A program made the position numbers and the translations under genes. From CAZLAP01 sp964557715 (GTDB lineage Bacteria; Patescibacteriota; Minisyncoccia; Minisyncoccales; RBG-13-42-11): a DNA stretch of 8,598 nt. The stretch covers positions 1 through 8,598 of the forward strand of contig CAZLAP010000026.1 of assembly GCA_964557715.1 (NCBI GenBank), written 5' to 3'. The notes beneath the pieces are model-generated. The model was not told the origin of the DNA. It ran no database searches and saw only the letters and a list, made by a program, of their open reading frames with translations. Each line of letters starts with the position of its first letter. The first letter of the stretch is position 1. Shown here piece after piece: positions 1-5,596 of this stretch.

Positions 1-11
1 AAATTTGCCTG

Positions 12-47
12 TTTTCGGAGCCGAGCCGCGAAGCGGCGAGGCGAAAA
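12..47. repeat. Imperfect GC-rich inverted repeat downstream of tRNA-Asn
   Basis: The two arms can be folded as TTTTC, then GCC, then GCCGC around a GAA loop, and back through GCGGC, GGC and GAAAA, with small internal loops that include facing G/A pairs. It lies about 33 bp beyond the 3' end of tRNA-Asn on the minus strand. There is no run of T after the stem on either strand, so it is not a standard rho-independent terminator; it could still be an RNA 3'-end structure or a dispersed REP-like element. The function is unknown. Confidence 0.5.
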
Positions 48-316
48 TTACGTTCCAAAAATCCGAAAATTTACAACTGCTCCGCGGGTAGGATTCGAAC
101 CTACAACCTAGTGCTTACACCTTATCCTAATGTTTCCAAAAGGGGTGGACTATCTCATCATCCACCGAACTTTCGCTGTGCGAAAGTGAAGGTCAGGAAG
201 AAATATAATCTCTTCAAGCCTAAGTGGATGCGAGGCGCTATAAGTCTCTGAACCTTCCGAGCACCTAAAGCATTATGTGCTTCGGCTTGGCTGCGGATTA
301 CCATACCGATTAAAGA

Positions 317-664
317 TTAGGCTTCCCGCAATTCACCTCGTTTTTCAACCTCGATTACTCGAGGAAGCTGCGTGATGCCGGCGTGCAATTCTCTATGACA
401 ATTTGCACAAATTAGAACACACTTATCAATTTCCTTTTTTACCTTCTCCCACGACCTCGTATATCCTTTATCGGAAATGCCGAAATCTTTTCCAGAATTA
501 ATAAGGTGATGAAACTCCAAAGCGGTAAAACACTTATTGTAACCGCATAATTCGCATCTTCCACCTTTATATTCTACTGCCATATCCCGAATTTTCTTCC
601 TTCTTTTCGCAACTGCCTTTATTAAGTATTTTGCACGATCGGCATATTTTCTTTTATCCGACAT
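317..664 (-). CDS. Intron-encoded HNH homing endonuclease
   Basis: This 115-aa protein has the layout of a small HNH nuclease. A basic N-terminus (about residues 1-30, rich in K and R) is followed by a zinc-binding CxxC (C37, C40), the catalytic ALEFHH block (E50, H52, H53), and a second CxxC with the terminal His of the fold, CANCHREL (C86, C89, H90). Such enzymes cut intron-less alleles so that the intron is copied in. Here the target would be the uninterrupted tRNA-Asn gene; that is inferred from position, not shown by the protein. The ATG (664-662) has no Shine-Dalgarno sequence, and it lies in the 3' arm of a long hairpin at the start of the intron. The last eight codons overlap the P3 and P4 strands of the ribozyme, and the stop codon (319-317) lies in the P5 region. 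The frame is intact, with zinc and catalytic residues all present, so the gene may still be active. Confidence 0.87.
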   Translation of the reverse strand: MSDKRKYADRAKYLIKAVAKRRKKIRDMAVEYKGGRCELCGYNKCFTALEFHHLINSGKDFGISDKGYTRSWEKVKKEIDKCVLICANCHRELHAGITQLPRVIEVEKRGELREA

Positions 665-704
665 ATAATTACTTAATTATACTAATTATCGTCAGATAAA
701 AGAA
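649..704 (-). promoter_or_regulatory. Long hairpin at intron 5' end, covering the HNH start codon
   Basis: The minus-strand bases TTCTTTTATCTGAC (704-691) pair over 14 positions with GTCGGATAAAAGAA (662-649), with one G-U pair. Inside, ATAATTA (689-683) pairs with TAATTAT (671-665), leaving an 11-nt loop. The HNH start codon ATG (664-662) sits at the base of the inner stem and the first codons are in the outer stem, so ribosome access should be low when the RNA is folded. It may also act as the P2-type peripheral helix of the intron. The pairing is read directly; the regulatory role is inference. Confidence 0.65.
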
Positions 705-751
705 GGTTCACAGGCACCCGCGCTACCATTGCGCCACCGCGGAATGAATTT

Positions 752-760
752 ATTTTAACA
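752..760 (-). promoter_or_regulatory. Possible extended -10 promoter of tRNA-Asn
   Basis: TGTTAAAAT (760-752) reads as an extended -10 element (TGn plus TAAAAT, 5 of 6 matches to TATAAT), ending 8 bp before the first base of the tRNA. No -35 hexamer is seen at the right distance, because that space is filled by the terminator of the upstream gene. The location right after a terminator supports a promoter here, but the AT-rich background makes chance matches likely. Confidence 0.4.
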
Positions 761-766
761 AAATTT

Positions 767-800
767 AAAAAAAAGAAAAGGCTGTCAAAAACAGCCTTTT
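767..800 (-). terminator. Rho-independent terminator after the L,D-transpeptidase gene
   Basis: On the minus strand, AAAAGGCTGT (800-791) and ACAGCCTTTT (785-776) form a perfect 10-bp stem with a 5-nt loop, followed by C and eight T (774-767). It begins four bases after the frameshift-restored stop codon of the L,D-transpeptidase. It should end the transcript of the six-gene block and insulate the tRNA locus. Confidence 0.9.
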
Positions 801-804
801 AATT

Positions 805-1324
805 TCATCTTTCTATAATAACTTTTATTCCTTGCTCAATGACTCCTGACAGCTCAAGGATATCATTATTATGCATTCTGATACATCCCCCTGCTCACCC
901 TTTTTTCGATTGAGCTTGGGTTGTTTGTTCCGTGAATCCTGACTGGCGTTGAATTATGCCAGTTTTCAAATTCAATAACAAATTTTACTTTGCCCATAGC
1001 GTTAAGAGTATCTCCCGGTTTCACCACAGCAGGCAAATCTATCCCTTTTTTCTTATAAAACTCAATGGTGCCGGCCGTAGGGTACCAGGCCGGATCAATC
1101 TCAATACTTATCACCCTGCCAATCAAAGGCAAAGGGTACGGATTGGAAGAGGCTGGACCGGCAATCCTGTAAATTTTAATCGCCTGCCTCTCGTTTTCAA
1201 AAACAAGAATCAATTCGCTGATTTTTACCCTTATTACATAATCATCCGTATCTTCCGCCTTTGCTGAATTAAACAGAAAAAAAACAGCCAATATTGCCAT
1301 TATTAAAATTTTAAAGGTTCTCAA
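805..1324 (-). pseudogene. L,D-transpeptidase (YkuD family), frameshifted before the catalytic Cys
   Basis: The in-frame reading gives 151 aa: an N-terminal signal peptide or anchor (residues about 4-22, hydrophobic, then AKA-E), a beta-rich YkuD domain, and the motif VRIHGTNNP with H131. After ...VSRG (residue 146) the frame runs out at MYQNA-stop. Dropping one base from the G5 run at 887-891 restores SRG-CIRM, i.e. the family motif S-x-G-C-[IV]-R with catalytic C147 and R149, then 23 further residues to a TGA at 805-807, total 172 aa. The terminator follows directly, which supports this longer end as the true one. Intact enzymes form 3-3 peptidoglycan crosslinks outside the cytoplasmic membrane. 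The start is TTG at 1324, chosen because AGGAG (1337-1333) lies 8 bp ahead. The defect may be a sequencing or assembly error in a homopolymer, a recent mutation, or slippage. Confidence 0.82.
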
Positions 1325-1343
1325 TTTATCGTCTCCTTTCTCC

Positions 1344-2591
1344 TTAGTACCCTTTTAATTTTTTCAAAGAACCGTGTTCCCTTATTCTTTCCAAAGACTT
1401 GGCTTCTATTTGCCTTATCCTTTCTCTAGTCACGTCAAACTCTTTTCCCACTTCTTCCAAAGTATGAGTTACCCCGTCTTCCAAACCGAACCTCATTGCC
1501 AAAATTTTCTGCTCTCTCGGAGTCAAATCAGACAAAATTTCTTTTAATCTTTCTTTCAACAAAATTCTGCCTGCTTCCGAAGAAGGAGATATTGTTTTTT
1601 CATCTTCAATGAATTCAGCCAAAAGAGAATCTTCTTCGTTCTCGCCCACCGGCGTTTCAAGCGAAATAGTATCCTGAGAAATTCTTTGAATGTGGTAAAT
1701 TTTATCCACTTCTATCCCCATTTCAGCGGCAATTTCTTCCGGCAAAGGCTCACGCCCCAAATCTTGCAGCAATCTGCGCCTGACCTGAGTGTACTTTGAA
1801 ATGGTTTCCACCATGTGAACCGGAATCCTGATGGTTCTGGCCTGGTCAGCCAATGCGCGGGTAATTGCCTGCCTTATCCACCAAGTAGCGTAAGTTGAAA
1901 ATTTATAGCCTCTTCTCCAGTCAAATTTCTCCACTGCCCGAAACAAGCCCAAGTTTCCTTCTTGGATCAAATCCAGCAAGGTTAAGTTCGGCGATCGGCC
2001 AACATACCTCTTGGCAATGGAAACAACCAGCCTTAAATTGGCCTTGGCTAATTTTTTCTTCGCCTCTTGATCGCCTTTCTCAATTTTTTTGGACAGCTCT
2101 TTTTCTTCGGCAGCCGTAACAAAAGAAATCTTGCCGATTTCTTTTAAGTACATTTGAATCGGATCAATTTCCCCTTCTCTTTTTTTTGCTTTTTTAATCT
2201 TTTCATCAAGAGAAATCAATTCGTTCACCTCCTCAACCTCAATCCCTTCTTTTTCCAAATCTTCATAAAGCTTCTCCAATCCTTTAATGTCTCTTTCTAT
2301 TTCGGGAAAATAATAAAGAATTTCAGAATAAGTGACGAATCCCCTTTCTTTTCCTTTTTTGGCCAATTCTTGAAATTTCTCCGGAGTAAAAACTTTCTTT
2401 CTTCTGGAAATAATCTTTTTGGCGCGCGGTTTGGACTTTCCTTTTTTTACAGTTCTTTTTTTCTTTTTTATCGTCTTTTTTTTTGCAAAAATTTTTGTTT
2501 TTTTGCGAGGCTTGGCAAATTTTACTTTTTTCCTCAACCCTGCCTTTTTTTTCTTTTTGGAAACGGTTCTTTTCTTTTTTATTTTCGGCAT
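1344..2591 (-). CDS. rpoD: Principal RNA polymerase sigma factor (sigma-70, RpoD)
   Basis: A 415-aa group 1 sigma factor that directs RNA polymerase to housekeeping promoters. Domains in order: a very basic extension (residues 1-66, 38 K or R and no acidic residue); a region 1.1-like segment (about 70-125, GFVTYSEI...LEKEGIEV); region 1.2 (143-175, DPIQMYLKEIG); region 2 (about 183-255) with the core-binding LDLIQEGNLGL and the -10 recognition and melting helix FSTYATWWIRQAITRA (231-246); region 3 (about 257-320); region 4 (345-405) with the -35 helix-turn-helix TLEEVGKEFDVTRERIRQIE (377-396). The ATG lies 13 nt inside the end of dnaG, so translation is probably coupled. No strong Shine-Dalgarno is seen. 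The dnaG-rpoD order matches the classical macromolecular-synthesis operon, without rpsU nearby. All key regions are intact. Confidence 0.96.
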   Translation of the reverse strand: MPKIKKKRTVSKKKKKAGLRKKVKFAKPRKKTKIFAKKKTIKKKKRTVKKGKSKPRAKKIISRRKKVFTPEKFQELAKKGKERGFVTYSEILYYFPEIERDIKGLEKLYEDLEKEGIEVEEVNELISLDEKIKKAKKREGEIDPIQMYLKEIGKISFVTAAEEKELSKKIEKGDQEAKKKLAKANLRLVVSIAKRYVGRSPNLTLLDLIQEGNLGLFRAVEKFDWRRGYKFSTYATWWIRQAITRALADQARTIRIPVHMVETISKYTQVRRRLLQDLGREPLPEEIAAEMGIEVDKIYHIQRISQDTISLETPVGENEEDSLLAEFIEDEKTISPSSEAGRILLKERLKEILSDLTPREQKILAMRFGLEDGVTHTLEEVGKEFDVTRERIRQIEAKSLERIREHGSLKKLKGY

Positions 2592-4303
2592 AATTGGTTA
2601 AACTCTTTGGTTAATTCCTCAACCTTTTTCCAATTTTTTTCCTCCTCCGCCTTTTTTATTTCCTGGGAAATTTGATTTAATTTATCTTTAATTTCAATTG
2701 TCAAAATTTCCTTTAAACAGCATTGGATCTCAGCTGCAATTTCCCCTTCTTCTATTTCTTCTATATCGGCTTTCAAAGAAAGATAATTAAAAAAATCGGA
2801 ATTAATAGAATTTTTCTTTTTAAGCTTTCTTAATATGTCTTTAATTGGTTCGGAAAGTTTTTCCAAATCTTCTTTTTCAACAATATTTATGTTTTGGGGA
2901 GATTTTAAAATTAAAATGACCAGCCTCTCTTCCAACAGCTCTTTTCTTGTTTTTGCCGGCAGGTTTTTTATTTCCTCCCGCTCTATGCCCAGCAATTCCG
3001 ACTGGCCTTCAAGCTTAATTTTTTTTAATTCTTCTTCAATATTATCTTCCCTTGTTTTTAATTTTTTCGCCAGCTCGCCAATCCAGTGAGATTGAACTAT
3101 TTTATTGGGAATTCTTTTTATGGCCGGCAGGAGCGCTTTGGCGATTTCCCTTTTTCCGTCAGGAGTTTCCTTGTCAAACTTGGCCAAAGTAGATTCAAAA
3201 TAAAAGTCCATAATTGATTTTGCCTCTTTTATTTTTTCTTCCCATTGCTCAGAACTCTTAAAAATAAGCTCAGCCGGATCAAAATCCTGGGGTAAAACAA
3301 CGACTTTGACGTTAAAACCGTGAAGCTGGGCCAAATCAATGCCTCTTTTGGTGGCTGCATCGCCAGCCACATCCATATCAAAAGCTGTCAGCAAATTATC
3401 CGAATATCGCTTTAATATCTTCAGCTGAAAAGAGGTCAAAGCGGTGCCGGAAGTGGCCACCACGTTTTCAAAGCCTGCCTGGAATGCCATTATCAAGTCA
3501 ATATATCCCTCCACTAAAATGCAAAAATCTTTTTTCCTGATTTCTATTTTCGCCTTGTCCAAACCGTACAAAGTGCGGCTTTTGTCATAAAGTACGGTTT
3601 GGGGCGTATTAACATACTTGGCAATTTCCTTATTGTCTTTATCTTTGAAAACCCTGCCGCCAAAGCCTATTATCTGCGAATTAAGGTCAAAAATCGGAAA
3701 AATGATTCTTCCTCTGAACCTGTCGTAAAAAGAGCCTTTTTCCGAAGACAAACCCAAGCCGGCTTTTTTAATTTCTTCGTCCTGGTATCCTCTGGAATTT
3801 AGAAAATTGGCCAGCCCCTGCCAAACATCCGGCGCATAGCCTATTCTCCATTTTTTTATGCTTTCATTTTTAATGCCTCGGGAAACAAGATATTTTCTCG
3901 CTTCTTTTCCGGTCTTGCTTTCTTCAAGCTGTTTTTCAAAAAATTTGGCAGCCAATTCGCAAATTTCGTAAAGGCGCTGCCTTTCACTTTGCCATTCTTT
4001 GTATTCGGACGTCTGCCGCTTGAGCTCAACCCCTGCTTTTTGGGCTAAAATCCTTAAGGCGTCGCCGAATTCAACGCCTTCAATCTGCATCACGAATTTA
4101 AAAATATCCCCGCCGATTCCGCAACCGCCGAAACAATGCCAGATTTGGCGCGAAGGCGAAACAAAAAAAGAAGGCTTTTTTTCCGAATGAAAAGGGCAAA
4201 GAGCGCGGTAATTCACTCCCGCTTTTTGCAGTTTTATATAAGAGCCGATAACCTCAACTATGTCCAGCCGGTTTTTAATTTCCTCTATAGGAGAAGAAAA
4301 CAT
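2579..4303 (-). CDS. dnaG: DNA primase DnaG
   Basis: This 574-aa primase makes RNA primers at the replication fork. The N-terminal zinc domain shows CPFH (C36, H39) and HCFGGC (C57, C61); the second pair is CxxxC, one glycine longer than the usual CxxC. The RNA polymerase core contains YDRFRGRIIFPI (193-204) and GFGGR (213-217), then the Toprim fold with E265 and D269 in VEGYIDL, D309 and D311 in FDMDVAGD, and the acidic pair D340/D342. Toprim usually reads FDGDxAG; here Met replaces Gly but the metal-binding aspartates remain. The C-terminal part (about 365-574) is helical, charged and poorly conserved, and should bind the DnaB helicase. Its stop overlaps the rpoD start by 13 nt, and the gene begins 6 nt after the mscS-like gene. 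No Shine-Dalgarno precedes the ATG. Confidence 0.95.
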   Translation of the reverse strand: MFSSPIEEIKNRLDIVEVIGSYIKLQKAGVNYRALCPFHSEKKPSFFVSPSRQIWHCFGGCGIGGDIFKFVMQIEGVEFGDALRILAQKAGVELKRQTSEYKEWQSERQRLYEICELAAKFFEKQLEESKTGKEARKYLVSRGIKNESIKKWRIGYAPDVWQGLANFLNSRGYQDEEIKKAGLGLSSEKGSFYDRFRGRIIFPIFDLNSQIIGFGGRVFKDKDNKEIAKYVNTPQTVLYDKSRTLYGLDKAKIEIRKKDFCILVEGYIDLIMAFQAGFENVVATSGTALTSFQLKILKRYSDNLLTAFDMDVAGDAATKRGIDLAQLHGFNVKVVVLPQDFDPAELIFKSSEQWEEKIKEAKSIMDFYFESTLAKFDKETPDGKREIAKALLPAIKRIPNKIVQSHWIGELAKKLKTREDNIEEELKKIKLEGQSELLGIEREEIKNLPAKTRKELLEERLVILILKSPQNINIVEKEDLEKLSEPIKDILRKLKKKNSINSDFFNYLSLKADIEEIEEGEIAAEIQCCLKEILTIEIKDKLNQISQEIKKAEEEKNWKKVEELTKEFNQLCRK

Positions 4304-4309
4304 ATTATT

Positions 4310-5155
4310 TTAAAATTTTCCCCTGGGCCAGACCGACATCTGAGGAAAAGGAATTTCAATGCCTTCTTTGTCAAAAGCAATTTTAATCCTTTTTCTCAAC
4401 TCCCCGGCCACATCCCACTGCTTTAAAGGTTTTGTTTCGCCTAATATTTTGATTACAACCGCTGAATCGCTAAAATTATCCACCCTTAAGAACTGGGGCG
4501 GTTTTTTTATTAAATGTTTCCAATCAGGGTCCTCTGCCAAAGCTTTGCCGACTTTGTTCACTATTTTAATGACTTTGTCCAGATTTTCCTTATAAGCTAT
4601 GCCTATGTTAAGGTTTATCCTGGCAAAATCTTTTGATAAGTTGGAAACTTTTTTAACCTCTCCGTTGGGGATATGATGAACAACGCCGTCCAAATCGCGA
4701 AGAATGGTTTTTCTTAAACCTACATCCTCAACCAAACCACAAGTATTATCCAAGCAAACAACATCCCCTATCCGATATTGATTTTCAAGAATTATAAAAA
4801 GCCCGGATAAAAAATCCCTAATCAGATACTGGGCGCCAAAACCTATTGCTATGCCTAATATGCCTGCGCCGGCTAAAATAGGGCCGATATTTATTCCCAA
4901 TTCCGAAACAATCATCATTATCGCCACCAGCCAAACCAAAGCCTTTAAAATGCCGCTGAAAATCCTGATTAAAGTTTTCTGCCTTTTCTCAATCGCTTCT
5001 TTTTCTCCATTTTTGACTCCCCTGACAATCGCCCTCCTGATAAAGCCCTTGCCGAATCTGCCGATAAAATAAGAAACAATTAAAATCAGAACAATTTTAA
5101 TGCCGTGGGCCAAAAACCAATCAATTAAAATTTGAGAAATATTGCGAAAAGCCAT
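4310..5155 (-). CDS. MscS-family mechanosensitive ion channel
   Basis: A 281-aa small-conductance mechanosensitive channel subunit that should sit in the cytoplasmic membrane as a homoheptamer and open under membrane tension to release solutes during osmotic downshock. Three membrane helices can be seen: about 19-36, 62-85 and 92-121. The third is the pore helix, glycine- and alanine-rich (AGAGILGIAIGFGAQ) and followed by the family hallmark LIRDFLSG...IGD. The cytoplasmic beta domain follows (GLVEDVGLRKTILRD, 140-154; HHIPNG, 160-165), and then the alpha/beta domain ending in EGIEIPFPQ (264-272), typical of the family C-terminus. The length matches the E. coli MscS size class (about 286 aa). 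It starts 6 nt after the ACT-domain gene stop, with a weak purine stretch (GAGAAG) upstream, and is clearly part of the same transcript. No osmotic regulation is visible. Confidence 0.93.
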   Translation of the reverse strand: MAFRNISQILIDWFLAHGIKIVLILIVSYFIGRFGKGFIRRAIVRGVKNGEKEAIEKRQKTLIRIFSGILKALVWLVAIMMIVSELGINIGPILAGAGILGIAIGFGAQYLIRDFLSGLFIILENQYRIGDVVCLDNTCGLVEDVGLRKTILRDLDGVVHHIPNGEVKKVSNLSKDFARINLNIGIAYKENLDKVIKIVNKVGKALAEDPDWKHLIKKPPQFLRVDNFSDSAVVIKILGETKPLKQWDVAGELRKRIKIAFDKEGIEIPFPQMSVWPRGKF

Positions 5156-5161
5156 ATTGTT

Positions 5162-5551
5162 TTACTTCTCTTTGACGCTGCAAAATGCGCTTAAGATTTT
5201 TTTAGCTCTTTCAAGGTTTTTTTCCTCAATCAGCAGGTAATCAGTTTCATAAGTTGAAACATTGAATATGCTTATTCCTGCTTCAGCCAGCGGCTTTGAC
5301 AGGGCGGCAATAACGCCGATTGAAAAAACATTCAAGCCAATGGTCTTGAAGGCTCTCCAATTTTTTTCCGCTAAAACGCCTGCCGGAACTTTATCTTGAG
5401 GAAAAACAACTGAAAGTTCGTCATTCGTTCTGGTAACGGAAGAAAAAGCGCTTTCCTTCAGCGCCCAATCGGGAAAAGGAGCATTTTTTTCAAAATGGCA
5501 AATAGCCAGTTTTTCCGGCAAAATTGTTAAGGCAAGTTTTTTGTTTTTCAT
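5162..5551 (-). CDS. ACT-domain protein (ACT_7 / CASTOR-like family)
   Basis: This 129-aa protein resembles a stand-alone ACT-fold family found widely in bacteria. The segment SSVTRTNDELSVVFPQ (37-52) fits the first beta strands. W65-R66 begins the linker FKTIGLNVFSIGVIAALSKPLAEAGISIFNVSTYETDYLLI (68-108), whose PLAEAGISIF and STYETDYLL blocks are the signature. ACT folds usually bind small ligands such as amino acids, often to regulate an enzyme. This protein has no enzyme domain, and its ligand is not known from sequence. It sits between valS and the mscS-like gene in the same direction, 45 nt after valS. A link to amino acid sensing near an aminoacyl-tRNA synthetase is tempting but only inference. 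No clear Shine-Dalgarno is seen. Confidence 0.82.
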   Translation of the reverse strand: MKNKKLALTILPEKLAICHFEKNAPFPDWALKESAFSSVTRTNDELSVVFPQDKVPAGVLAEKNWRAFKTIGLNVFSIGVIAALSKPLAEAGISIFNVSTYETDYLLIEEKNLERAKKILSAFCSVKEK

Positions 5552-5596
5552 AATGTTATTAAATAAAAATTTGCGAATATTTTCAAGACCTTTGAT

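Larger units (their letters stand above)
118..709 (-). ncRNA. Group I self-splicing intron in tRNA-Asn
   Basis: The intron is about 592 nt and interrupts the anticodon between positions 35 and 36. Core elements visible on the minus strand: P element AATTGCGGGAA (333-323); Q element AATCCGCAGCC (299-289); R element TTCAGAGACT (252-243); S element GATAGTCC (154-147). Pairings: P3 CGAGGTG (340-334) with CGCCTCG (237-231); P4 TGCGGG (330-325) with TCCGCA (297-292); P6 CCGA+GCAC (285-277) with GTGC+TCGG (264-257); P7 around GACT/AGTC, with G246-C148 as the likely guanosine-binding pair; P8 CATCCAC (230-224) with GTGGATG (165-159), enclosing an 8-bp hairpin (187-169). The terminal base is G (118). 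A P1 helix with a clear internal guide sequence was not found by eye, so the 5' splice site rests on the tRNA reconstruction. An HNH gene occupies 317-664. The fine subgroup is not assigned. Confidence 0.88.
80..743 (-). tRNA. tRNA-Asn(GUU), interrupted by a group I intron
   Basis: On the minus strand the 5' exon is 743-710 and the 3' exon 117-80, together a 72-nt tRNA. The 5' exon shows the acceptor strand TCCGCGG (743-737), a D stem GCGC/GCGC with loop AATGGTA, and an anticodon-stem strand GGTGC (718-714). The 3' exon shows GCACT (114-110), a 5-nt variable loop, the T arm GTAGG-TTCGAAT-CCTAC (104-88), the acceptor strand CCGCGGA and discriminator G (80). Joining 5' ...CTGT to TAA... gives the loop CTGTTAA, anticodon GTT. 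The TCC...GGA acceptor ends and G73 fit bacterial tRNA-Asn. The joint also obeys the group I rule: last exon base U, last intron base G. CCA is not encoded (the next bases are CAG), so it must be added by a CCA-adding enzyme. This would be the carrier of Asn for AAU/AAC codons and is non-functional until the intron is spliced out. Confidence 0.88.

Noticed and set aside
111..143. Archaeal-type bulge-helix-bulge tRNA intron
   Set aside because: The group I core elements are clear and the intron is nearly 600 nt with an HNH gene; no bulge-helix-bulge is needed to explain it.
880..895. Programmed +1 frameshift in the L,D-transpeptidase gene
   Set aside because: A G5 run alone is not an established +1 shift signal, and no stimulatory stem or internal Shine-Dalgarno with a slow codon is seen. 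Error or mutation is simpler; kept only as one possibility.
956..1267. Plus-strand 103-aa open frame
   Set aside because: It is antisense to the L,D-transpeptidase gene, which has a signal peptide, family motif and Shine-Dalgarno; the plus frame has no recognisable domain.
2154..2675. Plus-strand 173-aa and 60-aa Phe-rich frames
   Set aside because: These are the antisense of the Lys-rich start of rpoD and the end of dnaG; the Phe runs are simply the complement of Lys codons.
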